From the NCBI RefSeq assembly GCF_000182565.1, contig NW_015971554.1, forward strand, positions 411,912 to 475,911: DNA of 64,000 nucleotides, written 5' to 3'. The notes below the pieces were generated by a model. That model had not been told where the DNA came from. It ran no database searches and worked only from the letters and a program-made list of their open reading frames with translations. Within the stretch, counting starts at the first letter, position 1. Each line of letters opens with the position of its first letter. The stretch is from Spizellomyces punctatus DAOM BR117 (Eukaryota > Chytridiomycota > Chytridiomycetes > Spizellomycetales > Spizellomycetaceae). Below are positions 1-12,269 of the stretch, piece by piece. The position numbers and the translations under genes are program-made.

Positions 1-1316
1 TCATCAACATCCAATGCAGCAACATCACTATGCATCCTCTCTAGACTCGAATGCCCATATTTTGTCTCAATCCGCACCTCCTGTTCATTTCACCGCCTTG
101 CGCAACAAGCACGAAACACACCACGCCGGATCCAACTATTCGCAAAGCTACGCACGCCAATCACAGCAGCATAACCATTCTCAACACACGCAGCACCAAC
201 AACCACATCCAGAACCGCAACGTCCTCAATATCAGACCCACATGAGGCAGGAGAGCTCCTCGCATCCCGCGACTACTCAGCAGCCCCCTCTGCCCACGAC
301 TAAAACTAAAAAGGATTGGCGCTCAAAGAACACTGTCGACCCAGAAGTTCTCAAAACTCAAATCGAACAAATGCTTAATGCTCCTCCAGACCCTCCACCT
401 CAAGCCGATCGGGTACCGCCCCCGCAAAATCATAGAGGTTTCGGAGCCAGTGCAAGGCAATACAATATGGACGGTTCAGCATATGTGTCTGGTATGTAAT
501 GCCTTGACGTGCACGGTGCGATACAGATTCTCATATAACACTTTTTGTTTTCCAGAGTTTCGAAGAACCTGGCGGTGTCGATGGTGTTTATGCTCTGGGC
601 AGTACACACCCGCACTACGCAAGGGACCATTGGGTGCAAAGACGCTTTGTAACGCATGTGGCATGTGGTATAACCGTCACGGATATCTCCCAAAAGACCG
701 ATACCGCGAGCATGCCAACGATGATATGCACCTTGTGTCCTCGCCATCTAATGAACACCTTGCATCACAGCACCGGTCCTTGGGTGCATCGGTACCAGTT
801 AGCTCCTCCCTTGGTGGATATATGGAAGAGAGAGCTACTGTGGTCAAGGAGGAAGAGACGCATCCTTGGGTATACAACGAGTCTGTCACCACAGCAAGCA
901 GGATGGATACCAAAAGAGAACCTTCCCAGTTTCATTTGAATACTACCGCTGACATACCGCGTGAGGAGGTATCCCACCAAGAGTTTCTGCCTGCATCGTT
1001 GCCAACCAACAGCACCTTTATGATGCGGCACACCTCTCATCCGTCTCAGGACCAATCGAGTCATCAACGATTTCGTTCCGAGCAGCAAAAGCCCTACAAT
1101 TTCCGGCCTTTTCATCAAACATTTACACCATCCCCTCCATCAAGCGGATCGCCGCAGACACAACTGTCCTCTATAGAATTTGATATGGATCTTGATATAG
1201 ACCAGAACGCTCTCGGAACGACGAGTTCGATACCCACTGGGTTCTTTTACCAAGAATGGGACAATAGAATGGAAGACAAGGGGCATGGTTTGATAGACGT
1301 GTTTGCAGTGAGATGA
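1..1316 (+). CDS. GATA-type zinc-finger transcription factor (5' partial)
   Basis: Nuclear DNA-binding regulator by family. Exons are <2..491 and 556..1316, with a GTATGT donor and TCCAG acceptor. The frame is open to the first base, so the start lies outside the window, although an ATG occurs at 14. The N-terminus is rich in Gln, His and Pro. The finger follows the splice site at about residue 170: C-R-W-C, 20 residues, then C-N-A-C, with RKGPLGAKTLCNACGMWYNR as the recognisable core. The loop is two residues longer than the usual 17-18, and the conserved Trp of the TPLW motif is replaced (TPALRKGP). The C-terminal 240 residues are low-complexity and Ser/Pro/Gln-rich with an acidic patch (DMDLDID), plausibly an activation region. 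No PAS or LOV domain is visible in the part present. Family assignment is firm; the target pathway is unknown. Confidence 0.85.
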
Positions 1317-1831
1317 GCGGGTACACTTTTAGACGTTTTTTTTTGTGTAGATAGAGTTTTTGTTTACATTTGTCGTCGTCGTCTTTAGATCAGTATGTAG
1401 ATCGTCCATAGTCTTTAGAAATTTGAGAGAAAGAGCTGTAGGGCAGCCTTTCTTTTTTGCCTTGTATCTGTGTATCAATATATTTGAATGCAAACTTCAA
1501 AGATAAAAAGGTCAACCAGCCCATAACACACACAGAAAGGCCCAAAAGGCGGAACACTTCACACTCTTTTAGTCACCGTGCCGCTCTTGTTGCTATGGCA
1601 ATTGTGCACGAGTCGACTTCCATCCGGCGCGGGGGGGCGAAGGATAACGAAGGGTCGGGGGTACTTTGCTATTGTTTTTTGCCTAGCGGGTGATTTTTGG
1701 GAGATTTTATTCCTCGACTTTTTGTGGGGATACCATCTTGGTTTGGGCAACTTTTAACATTTCTATATTATCCCCTTTTTGTTTGCTTTTTTTTGGTTTC
1801 TGCATACACAATCATCACCGTATCGAAACTG
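1317..1831. other. intergenic, 3' end of GATA gene and 5' leader of LEUNIG-like gene
   Basis: Holds a short GTC-type repeat near 1371-1384, T-rich tracts and no supported gene. The reading frame of the next gene is open upstream of its first ATG but starts from no ATG there. Confidence 0.5.
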
Positions 1832-4800
1832 ATGACCGAACCCACGCTGGGTATTGCTCCCCAAGCACACCATCCACCACAGCAAACCCAGGCACAACAG
1901 CATCAATCCCAACAGCAGCAGAGCTCCTCTTCTTCTCCCTTTCCTGTCACGCCGGCAGCTGCTCCGGCAGCCGGACCGGTCCCTTCCCGCGCGTCTAGCG
2001 CTAGCACGTCGCCTACGTCGGGGTCACACTCGAACGGTATGATGAATATTGGACTTGCGAACGGTGGAGACTCTGCGAGTCAGAGCTCGGATAGTTTGGC
2101 CAATTCTCGTGAAATGTATGTATGACTTGGTTTTATACAGTTTTTGGGAGGGGAGTTTGGAGGAATGGAATCTCGGCATGATTGCCCTTTTTTTTTGACA
2201 CACTGGCTGCTTTGAGTCTGGCAATGACGGGTCCCAATCAAGTGGATTTGGATCTCGATGGGGATTGGGAATGCTACGCATGGATATATCACACGAGATG
2301 TCTAAAGACTTCTTTTATTGCCCCTTATCACACTAGGTTGCACGTATACATACAGGATTATCTAGTAAAGAATGGATATAAGGACACTGCCCAACGATTT
2401 GCCATGGAAGCGCAAAACGACTTTCCATCAAATCGGTCTGTTCCAATTGACACCCCTCAAGGATTCTTGGTAGAATGGTGGACTGTTTTCTGGGATATTT
2501 TTGCGGCCCAGCATCCATCTTCGCGAGATGGAGATAAGCTAAAGACAGTTCCTTCGGACGAGGCTAGAATTTTTGCGCAGGTTCGTAGGGATTCGTTCGA
2601 GTTTTGGTGCTCCTGACGGTGGATCCAGTATTCCAACATTTGGCTGTATCGTTCCAGGCACAGAGAGAAAGAAGTGATCCACAGTATGCTCAGCGCATGG
2701 CTATCATGCGACAAGAGCTTGCACGCCAGCAACAAGCTGCTACTGCTCATCAAGAAAGTCAACAAGGAGCACCACTGAACGGCATCAATACCAGTTTAGA
2801 TACTGCCCGATCTCAAGCGGCCAATGCAGTTTCACCTCCCTCGGTTAATCCACTCAACCCTCATAGTAGTCCTGGTATGGTCATTTTGTCCCTCAAGGGC
2901 CCTCCAACAGGTCATTAACTTGATACATGGTTCTCAGCGCCACCTGCCTCGGATGTATCCCAACAATCACAAATCCCCGGACCATCTCCTCGGATGCCTC
3001 CTCATCCGTCCCCGTCCATTACAATACCACCAGGTTCTGGACGAATTCCTCCAACCCAAGCCTTTGCAGCACCGCAAACGTCACCACAGCAGGCCTTCAT
3101 TCACATTGCGAAACAAGTATTCCCAGGCCGCGACTTGAACACCTTGACAAAGCCTGAGCAAGAACAGGTTCACAGCATCATCCGGCAACGGTGCGTGAAT
3201 AATCTTTTTTATGAGATGATAGTGTTACAGTTGAATAACATTCGTGTCTCTTGTAGGTTTCACCGTCAACAGCAGGCGGTCCAACAACAACAGCAACAAC
3301 AGCAGCATGCATTGATGATGCAGCAGCATCAACAGCAGCAGCAGCAGCAGCAACAACAACAGCACCACCAACAACAATTGCTCCGGCAGCAACAACTCCA
3401 ACAGCAGCGGGCTGCTAACGGTATGAATCCGGTATTACCCGTAAGTGTTCCGACGGTTTGCAGTCAAACCCCCCGGTACAATTCTCATTTGCGCTCTACT
3501 TGCAAGGATGGCGATGTATCTCAACAAGCGCCACATCAAGGTGTCACAGATCTTAGTGGCATCACACCTATGGCAAAGCGTGCTCGTCATAATAGCTACA
3601 GTCCTGTCGTAGGTCCAGGACAGATTCCCCAGCAGGGCCTTCCGGCTCAAAGCCCCAATATCCCCCCTTCGCAGACGCAAGCAGGGATGCAGCAAAGTCC
3701 TGTCGTTCAGAACGGTGAGTCAACATAATATTGCGATCATTGGAAACCGCGGTATTCGATATCCGAGAGTCTGATGGTCGATATGTAGGTATGATGAATC
3801 CGCAGATTCAACAAGCCGCGTATGCGCAAATGTTGGCAGCGCGAGGCGATGTTCCATTAACGCCTCAGGTAAGCCCTCCGTCCCTCTGTTGGGAGATATA
3901 GGGCGGACGTTAACTCACGCTTCGTGAATGTAGCAGCAGCAGCAGTTGCATATGCAACGTCGCATGAGTGCGATGCAAGGAATGGCGCAGCCTGGAATGG
4001 GAGCTCAACTTTCACAATTGAGTCCACATGGCATGGGGATGAATCCTGCGGCCATGAGACATCCAGAAGGATTACAGAATGGGCAATCTGCTGAGGCCAT
4101 TATGCAGCAGAATCAAGCCAAGCAGGTAGACAATTGTGGAGAACGTTCGGAAATGAAACCTTTTGACTCATTCTCAATTTTGGTCATTTAGCAACAACAG
4201 CTTATGCTCCAGCAACAGCAACGGATCAACCAGTATCATCAGGCGGCTGCTCAATCCATTGTACAACGAAGTCCCCAAGTCGCCCAAGGACAAATACCTC
4301 CGACTACTGCGGGTTTGAAGCGGAAAGCCAGTGATATGGCACAGGAAAGCCCGATGCCGCATGGACAAGGCATGGTCACACCCACGTCCGCGCAGCAAGC
4401 GCAACTACAGGAGCGAATGATGCAACTTCAGCATGCACAAGCCGCGGCTGCCAGTATGGGAATGAACGTACCGCAAATGGGCGTCCACCCAAATGGTATG
4501 ATTCCGGGCCAGATGCCACAAGACCCGCGAACGGCGCAGGCGTTGCGACAACAGCAAGCGCAAATGATGCAAATGCAGCGATTGCGCATGGCACAGGAGC
4601 AACAGCAGCAGCAAGCTCAAGCACGAGCGGCGCAAGCTCATCAAGTGCAAGCACACGCTCTTGCTCAACAAGCACAAATGCAGCAAGCTCTTGCTCAAGC
4701 TCAACAAGCTCAACAGGCCCAACAAGCACAGCAGCAGGCGCTAGTGCAGCAAGCACAGCAGGCTCAAGCTCAGGCACAAGCTCAGGCACAGGCCCAAGCG

Positions 4801-6973
4801 CAGGCACAAGCTCAATCCCAGCAACAAGGTCAAGGTCAACCTGCTCCTCAAGGACAGGTTCAAGGAGCTGCCAATGCTGGCTACCGGACTCCAACTTCGC
4901 GTCCTGGACCTGGTATGGTTCAACAGCATGCAAAGGTATGTATCGGCTACTTTCAAGGTTGGCAAAAGAGTGCTTACATTGAGTATTGCAATCCCATAGA
5001 TGGCAACACCAGGCGTTCCCACATCAGTTACAGATGGCGCAATGTCTGGTCCCCCTGCAAAGCCGCCGACTCCGGCCCCAGTACCAGGATCAGCTGCACC
5101 GACGGCCCAAAAGTTTGCAGTCCCACAAAGCATGATGCCCTCAGCTTCGTCGGTAACGGCAATGGACGCGCAATCTGTCTTGGCCGGCTCGTCCCAGCCG
5201 CCCAGCACTGATTTGGCACTACCGACGACTGAAACGGACGATTTTGATTTAGAAAAGATGCTTGGAGAAGACTCTTTGCAGGATTGGATAAATAACTCTA
5301 GCGTCATGCCCGGCGGCGATACAGGTGATCCTTTCGATAGCCTGCAGGATTTTTTCATGGGCTCAGCCCCTGAAGGGCTGAGCCATCCTGACAGCAACAC
5401 CAACCAGTCGGGAAACGGGGTGGGGACTAGCGGCCAAGCAGAATCTTCCAGCGCCGAAGGTTCCGATGGCGCCGTCGATCGTGACGGTGCCCCGGCTAGT
5501 CTCCAAACGTCCGTAAAGGCGCAAAGTTCAGTAAGCGGGAGTAACTCGACAAGTGTCACCCGCCTGAACCAGAATATACCATTGCACGAGGGATATTTAA
5601 AGCCGCTCGCCAATCTGAGCGGGCACAACGACAAGGTGATGACATGCGCGTTTCAACCGTCTGGAACGATGATGGCATCTGCTGGGCGTGATCTAAAAGT
5701 TCTTGTCTGGCATGTGGCACCCACTGAGAATGGTGTGACCGATGGGAATAGCCTTGGCGAGCCAATGAAAATTGCGCAATTGGATGGGCACACTGCTCAG
5801 GTTACCAATGCCAGGTTTATGAGTTTGGCAAAGATTTGTGGACCAGAGGCCAAATCGATTGTCCCGGATGATATCCCAGTGTTACTGGCGACGAGCAGCG
5901 CAGACAGTACTGTTCGAGTATGGGATCTGACTCAAATCAAGGATAAAAAGAGCGAGGATGGGACTGGGGTTGCGGAATTGGTGATGACGTTTACCGGCCA
6001 CCAGCGACAATTGACGAGTGTGGATTTTTGTCCGGTGGCGGCTGCCCCTGTAGGTGGAGTGGCGGGGAATAAAAAGCTCATGATGTGGGCTGCTAGCTTG
6101 GATGCGGAAGGTAATATTTGTGTTTGGGAGGTTTGGACGGGCAAGGTTGTCAAAACTTTTGAGTTGGTATGTTGCTGTGGTCTTTTTGATGAAATTGGAA
6201 TGAATAATGCTCATTGAAAATTTTTTATCATTCAGCCAACGGCGGGGAAAGCATCAAAATATTCCGCCTACAATCCGCTGCGGTTCCGGCATAACCCAGG
6301 TCAGAACTCAAATCCCATCTTGGCAGCCGCATTCGGGACGTCCATCTACTGCGTGGAACTTCCCATGTCAGATACCGCAGGGATGGCTGGCCAACACAAA
6401 CTACATACACTCGAGACACCCCATCAAAAGAACATTATTAGCCTCGACTGGAGCGTCGATGGCAATTGGCTGGTAACAGCCTCAGAGGACAAGATTGTTC
6501 TCTGGGACGCACGAAGTAGCGGGGCCATCAATATGGGCATGGTTGTTGGGGCCGTGAAAGTCGAACCCTTCCGCCTCTTTTCGCAGATTCCGACTCAAAG
6601 CGGCAAAATCTCCAGCTGCGGCTTCATCCAAACCCCCTTATCAACTCCCACTGCCGCTTCACCTACTAGTACCAACCATACCCACCATTTATCCGACATG
6701 CCACCGTCAACACCCCGAACAAACCCTCTCACCCTGCCACCACGCGTGGTGTTTGGAGAGTACGAAACAATCTACGTATGGGACGCCCCTGGCGATGTCT
6801 CTACCGGCGGTGGTCGGGCGTGGCATGGAGGTGGTCTCAAGGTCGTTGCCCTAAAGAGCTGTCAAGCGGGTGTGGTCAGCTGCGTTGCTAGTGGACGGTG
6901 GGGAGACTTTTGTGTGCTTGCTAGCGGAAGTCAGAGCAAGGAAGCCAATTTGAAGGTTTGGAGAGTTGGATAG
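1832..6973 (+). CDS. LEUNIG-like transcriptional co-repressor (LisH/LUFS, poly-Q, WD40)
   Basis: Predicted nuclear co-repressor scaffold of 1436 aa. Exons: 1832..2115, 2337..2580, 2658..2874, 2938..3190, 3257..3440, 3507..3714, 3789..3868, 3934..4125, 4192..4935, 5000..6166, 6236..6973; the sum is divisible by three. Residues 96-180 form a LisH/LUFS module ([21 protein letters not shown], then [13 protein letters not shown]), the dimerisation and SSDP/SEUSS-type partner-binding domain of LEUNIG and Flo8/Som1. Two Gln-rich blocks follow (about 342-390 and 675-770). A WD40 propeller starts near residue 1000 ([18 protein letters not shown], then several WD-type repeats) and runs to the C-terminus. 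This order matches plant LEUNIG, whereas Flo8/Som1 proteins of higher fungi lack the propeller. Start chosen at the first ATG in frame. Two introns (3191-3256, 3441-3506) are 66 nt and stop-free, so alternative retention is possible. Confidence 0.9.
3275..3420 (+). repeat. CAG/CAA-type trinucleotide tract (poly-Gln)
   Basis: Mixed CAG/CAA codons encode a nearly pure Gln block in exon 5 of the LEUNIG-like gene, with a few His, Leu and Arg interruptions. A second CAA/CAG/GCA-rich stretch at about 4550-4840 encodes alternating Gln and Ala. Such tracts are usually length-polymorphic. Confidence 0.9.
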
Positions 6974-7788
6974 AAAACAAGTGTGGTGCGCGGCTTTTGT
7001 TACCCATTTTTTTTTTTGCTCTACGGACTTTAGTCTGGTTGTACAAGGAGCATGGACGGAGCGAGTTATTTAGCACAATTGATGATGTGGGGGGGAACTC
7101 TGTTACCGACCTTGCCCTCTCCGAACCCTTTTATTTTCATTGATTCTTTTTTTTTTTGTCATGGACATTTTCCAAAGAAGTTGTGGTTTTTTTTCAATTA
7201 TTTTTTCAAATGTATCGGTTTATTGTTTTTGTTTTTTGTTATTGCTGGGGGTTTTGGAGTAGTAGTATTTTTTCTTTTTTTTTTGGTTTATTAAAATATC
7301 AAAAAGTTTTATTTTCTTTTTTTAAAATGTGGGTGTTTTGTGTGTTGCATCCTTTTTTTCTTTTTTTCTATTCTGTATATATTTTCTGTTTGTGGATCGT
7401 ATCTTGCATTTTTTTGTTGGTTTTCGTGATATTTCTATCTACGGGCTTCACAGAATAGGGTTTTAGATGGCGCCAGTTCAGATTATTGCAGCAGTAGGAG
7501 TGTTGAGGGGTACATTTAACAATGATACGTAAGCTTGTTTTGTTTCTGAAGGGGCGGTATGAGCAAGTGCCTTTTGTTAAAAAAGGAGTTGTGAATCAAG
7601 ATAAGGTCAAACTTTCCTTTTTTTTTGGATGAAAGTCGGTTGTCATAAAACATTGGAAGATACGGGACAAAAGCGATGGGCACTCACAAAAACAAGAAGC
7701 AAAGAAGAAAAACAGATATAATCATAAACAAATCAAAAAAAAACTGCTATGGTACAAAAAAGAAAAAGAACATTGCTTTGCCCCCATT
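6974..7788. other. convergent intergenic region, strongly T-rich
   Basis: Lies between the 3' ends of two converging genes. About 7131-7442 is very T-rich on the plus strand, with long T runs. Open frames here encode only Phe/Leu/Val repeats caused by base composition. No gene is supported. Confidence 0.6.
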
Positions 7789-10700
7789 CTACCCGACTGC
7801 ACCCAACTTGTGTGCCCCACCCGCACCCCCCAACTTGATCAAAGCACTCTCATACTCTTTTTTAAAAGGTCCAAAGCGTGCAACCAAACAATGATAATTA
7901 TGTCTCAAATGGGGTGGGATCATGGTTAATGTCAAGCAATCGGGGGACGGAAGGCGAGGTGGTGGTGGAAGAGAAGAATCAGTTGGATCAAATTGCATAG
8001 AATGACGAACCAGTTCTCCTTGAAGGACTTGAAGGTACTCTTCGGCTTTCATGACACCGAATCGTTTTTCTAGTGCTTCGCGGCCACCGGGTCCTCGGGT
8101 ATCATTTGAACCTTCTTCTTCGACGTGGGTGGTGGTGTTGGTATAGGGGTGGGTATCTTTTAGGCGTTCACGGCCTTTACGTTGTCCCATGATGATGTGT
8201 TCGAGGTGGGTGGGGTGGGAGGTACGTACTTCTTGGAGGTGTTCGCGTTCAACGCGGTCCATGATGAGAGCAAATGTTCGCATGGTGATACCGGTGGGGT
8301 TAAGGTCGTTTGAGCTGGCGTAGGACCATAAGAGTGTGCCGTGGTGGGTGTTCCATTCTCCGAGAATAAATGCGACCATGGTTCGGTCGTTTTCGAGTGG
8401 TGGTGTTGTAGAAGGGTTTTCGTGAGGGGAGGAGCCTTCGGTGCTTCCGTCGGCGCTGTTGGCTCGAGATGGACGTTTGGTTTTATGTCGACGGGGTTTG
8501 GATGCTGCAATGTATGCGCAAGCTAGGTATCGTCTCACGTGTCCTTGCTCGGTCTCGGCGGCGGGTGGGGTCGCAGAGGGTGTACTGGATGGCCATTCGG
8601 TGCGTCCGACAATGCGTTCGCAAACTTCTTCCCAGAGTTGACTTCTTTTCATTAGTTTCTCCCAACTCCCAATGTCCTCTACTTGCTCCATGTATCGAGG
8701 GGTGGCTAGTACAACCAGCTTTCCTTCGACATAAAGTCCTTTGACATTTTTGAGAATGCTGTCGACCGTTGATTTGGGATGCTGGTCAAGCAGCTCATCA
8801 GGGACGCGCCAAATGTCGAATTCAAATGGTCCATTGCCGAGACGAATGTGGGGGAGGAGGCAGGTTTTGCGGCTGGATGCAAACAGTTGTATCGGGCGCC
8901 ACTTGCCAGTTCGATGTTTATTTCCTCCTCCGCATTCGGTGCAAAAGGCGTACTTTGCCGTGCATGCTATAGAAAATATTAAAACATGATTTTAACCTCA
9001 ACGGAATGCTAGCAGGAAAAGTTCTTTTGTTTGTGGTGTGGATAAACAGAAATAAAACATACCTGGACAAATGTACTCTGTGCCAAAAGCAGGTTCAATC
9101 CACTGTCCACGGACAGACACTGTATGTTCAGAGCCATTGACTGTCGTCTTTGTCACCGGCACACCAATCTCATCACCCACTAATCGCATTCCCCCGACTC
9201 CAATATCATTTTTACAAACTTCGCAGTGGATAACGCGTTCCCTAGGATTTCGCCAGACCCTTTTACGCCTATTTTTAAGAGCAGGCTCGTCGGGCGCGGC
9301 ACCCCTTTTGGCCGCACATGGTAAACAGACGACATCAGATGCGTATGTAGCTGCTAGTTGATGTTCGCGCCCAAATATATGGGCACGGGCAATGTTCACG
9401 GAGCATTGAGTGCACAGCACTTCTTCCTCTAGGAACATACGCCTTTTGCATTGGGATGATTTCAACAATGTAGCTTTACGTGGGTATATGTGAACTGTAC
9501 GAGAGCCGGACGATGCAGACGGCGACGTCTCCGTAATGTCCTTGCTTGCAATATTGCTTGTTGGGACAGTCTCCCGCGGAGAGTGTGACTTCCCGAGGGA
9601 TGGTGTGACATGCGAATGTTTACGCACGTGAGGCGGTGACTCATCGGACCTTACCCTCCGAACGTTAATTTCTTGTGGTTCCGACTCAGCCAGGAACTCA
9701 ACAACATCCTTTCCAACAGCTGAGCCAGGACTATCGTCCATGCGAAGGGATTTCAATGTGCATTCACTCTGCTGAGAGGTTGGTGAGTGTACCAGCGGAT
9801 CATCTACATCGATCTCCGAGTTCGCGCGACTAGAGCGGTCTCCGCCTTTTGGGGAATAGTTGACATCCAACCACGACATGGCTCGTTCAATTTCGTGCAG
9901 GGGCTTTGGCGCATTACTAGCATCCCATCGACTTGTCGCTGACTGCTTCAACAAATGAAATTTTGAGTTGGAATTGGGCATCAGTCCAGGTTATATATAT
10001 GATGTTGTACAAAGCGTATTTCTTTGCAGCAGCGAGCATGTACATGTAGACACATTCGGCAAGATTGGTTACATACCTGGCCAGTGGTCCGAGGTACATC
10101 AAAGTCCATGATACACGGCGCGGATGCCACAGCTTGTGACTCCGTCGCAGCTGTTGTCACAGTGTCGTTGATGAAAGCAAGGTACTCTCCCACTTCATCC
10201 ATCACCTGCCGACAGGATGATTCAAGACCCAGTCTTTGAGGCCCGTGAAGCGTTGGATCCACAAGATTGTCCAGAACAGCTGTATCCTCTTGATCAGCAG
10301 CGTATTGAGATCCCATTGTGTCCAATACGGCGCCATTGGATGGTCGAGGTGACGAGAAGGCGGCAGGTCTATTGTAGGTGGTTTGCGGCCAATATGGTAC
10401 GGACGATGGAGTCCAGGTGCCCAAAGATTGCCATGGCGCATGATAAGGTTTGTCGAATTGAAAGTGCGGGAAGGTACTGGTGACCGTGTTACTGACAGGT
10501 GTATATGATGGTTGATGCGTTTGTTGCGATGGGTTAAATTCGGATGAATGATGCGAGTGGAGATGTGGTGGATGGCTGGACAGCGGTCGTATGGACGGAG
10601 CGTATGGCGGTGCAGTGTCCGTATCTTCAGGAAAGTAAAAACGCATAGCATGGGCAAGAAACAGAGAGAAACCAAAGAATCAGTTAGCCTTTTAACCATC

Positions 10701-11337
10701 AATGACAGAGAAAACGGATGGCTGCAAAAGGCCCTTGGTGAAATACCAACAAAAAAAAAAAAAAAAAAAAGATGAATGACTACGTACAATGCGGCGGAGG
10801 AAAGCCCCTTGGCGGTCCAGGAGACTGCCGAGCACCATCATACGATAAAGCTGACACATTTACATAGCGAAGACTGGGCGAATCTGGTCCAACAGAGTAC
10901 TGCCCGGAAGCAGAACTGCGGTCTGCCATCAGATCGTAAAGATCGGCAGAGTATACGTTGGAGGGAACAGATATGAACGGTGCCATATAGCGCATTGTAA
11001 AAGCATCTCCGTGATCATGAAGCGCAGGATTTCCAGCGATCCTACTCTGATCCACTTGAGAAACACTGCTGCTCGAGTCCACACGATGGCTTTCCGCTGA
11101 TATCTCACGATGTGTAGATTGTGTTCCTTGCGGATATACCTCGTCCCAATCTGGGCCGTACGGAACCCATTCTCCAAGCGATCCAGTCAACATGTTGGCC
11201 TCCGTTGTTGCTTCCGTCGTCGTTGCCGCGGTACTGCTCCTTCCGATGTTGTCGTCGTTGTTGAACGTCACCAAATAAGGTTGTGAATACATCGGAGGGC
11301 CCTGGCTGCACGTGTCCTCGCCTTTGAACCCAGGCAT
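7789..11337 (-). CDS. multi-CxxC zinc-binding protein of unknown function, paralog A
   Basis: Not a family I recognise. Model of 1052 aa with minus-strand exons 11337..10788, 10624..10077, 9945..9063 and 8966..7789; phases agree at every junction. The first ~540 residues look disordered (Ser, Thr, Pro, Gln). The cysteine core follows: CTQC (544/547), CLPC (573/576), CEVC (607/610), CPAC (659/662), then FCTECGGG (669/672) and RTGKWRPIQLFASSRKTCLL. The same spacing recurs in the gene at 37084-39629. After the core comes a mixed alpha/beta region of about 300 residues, with weak similarity to the paralog's C-terminus and possibly GNAT-like, but no acetyl-CoA P-loop is clear. Zinc binding and a chromatin or nucleic-acid role are inference. 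The start is the ATG directly after a GTC-repeat leader. Confidence 0.75.
10751..10770 (-). repeat. A20 homopolymer inside an intron
   Basis: An uninterrupted 20-base A run on the plus strand (poly-T in the sense strand) lies in the first intron (10625..10787) of the zinc-protein gene. It is likely length-variable. Confidence 0.85.
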
Positions 11338-12174
11338 TTTTCCTACTCACTCTATTCCTTTCTTGCCGCCCTCCGCCCCGTCGTCGTCGTCGTTGTCGTC
11401 GTCGTCAAAAGTTCGTAAATCCAAAAGTTTAAACCAACAAAAACTCAAAACTAGGTAAAAATAAAACGTGAAAATGGGCAAGGCTTTGTAATAAGTGCGA
11501 CAAAAGGGCAAAGCGTTCTCCAAACATGCGATCTATGTGGCACAGTCACAATAGCGAGTCTAGAGCGTAGAGTCAACGGGACTTTCTTCTCCCCGTTGTG
11601 GCGGAAACGATAAACAACAGTATTTTGTTGATGACGAAGCAAATCCTTTTTTTAGATATTTTTATAATGTTGGGATACTTTAAAAGGGCTGTAGCGTTTG
11701 CTGACCCGATTTTAGGTTTTTGTTTGGGGGAGATTTGCAAGTGTTGCTTTCTGTGCCATAAGTGTGAGGGTGTGCTTTTTGGGCGGGGTGTGCAATGTGG
11801 TGGTTGTGTGCAATGTGGGTGTGTTCAGCCAAAGATGGCGGGGGCGAGAAACGCCCAAAATCCAAGGTACCGCGTTCTACCACGGTATTTGAAGTGTTAT
11901 TCCCGCCCATTGAAAACTAAAATGGGCCAGAACGGGCTTTCTTTTTCATGTGCAGATGCAGGTTGCGGGTCATCTGTAAAAGTCCGCTAAACGGCATCAC
12001 ATGGGCAATTGTTGAGTGGGCTTCAAGTCCGACCACGAAGAAATTCCATCTCCCCATTTTAGACCCTGGTTTATCTCAGCAAGAAGGGCACTGGGCGATT
12101 CGTCGATTCGTAACAAGCATTGTGCTTAATCTTAGTCAGACATTGATACATGAAGCGTGCGCATGTTATTCAAT
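11338..12174. other. intergenic; 5' leader of paralog A with GTC repeat
   Basis: A near-perfect TCG/GTC trinucleotide repeat at 11380-11406 sits 40-70 bases upstream of the minus-strand start codon. The rest (ORFs of up to 130 codons, Cys/Gly-rich) shows no domain or exon structure that I can support. Confidence 0.5.
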
Positions 12175-12247
12175 GGTCTCGTGGTGTAGTTGGTTATCAC
12201 ATCAGTCTAACACACTGAAGGTCTCCAGTTCGAACCTGGACGAGACC
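12175..12247 (+). tRNA. tRNA-Val (anticodon AAC)
   Basis: A 73-nt cloverleaf. The acceptor stem pairs GGTCTCG with CGAGACC. The anticodon stem TCAGT/ACTGA encloses loop CTAACAC, giving anticodon AAC. The T arm contains GTTCGAACC (B box). There is no intron. The sequence is identical to the tRNA on the opposite strand at 22409-22481. Confidence 0.95.
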
Positions 12248-12263
12248 ATCACCGTTTCTTTTC

Positions 12264-12269
12264 TTTTTT
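12264..12269 (+). terminator. Pol III T-run terminator
   Basis: TTTTTT starts 17 nt past the tRNA 3' end, preceded by a shorter T4 run: the usual RNA polymerase III stop. Confidence 0.7.

Noticed and set aside
3275-4840. Short tandem repeats considered as a CRISPR-like array
   Set aside because: Coding CAG/CAA/GCA tracts without spacers in a eukaryotic gene.
4376-5634. Long minus-strand ORFs opposite the LEUNIG-like gene (185 and 297 codons)
   Set aside because: They mirror Gln/Ala-rich repeats, giving Leu/Val/Ala-rich translations with no domain; the plus strand has a complete exon model.
7052-7458. Two overlapping ORFs encoding Phe-rich hydrophobic peptides
   Set aside because: Product of a T-rich intergenic tract; not membrane proteins.
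11598-11990. 130-codon Cys-rich ORF
   Set aside because: Cysteines arise from a TGTG-rich stretch; no spacing pattern of a known domain and no splice support.
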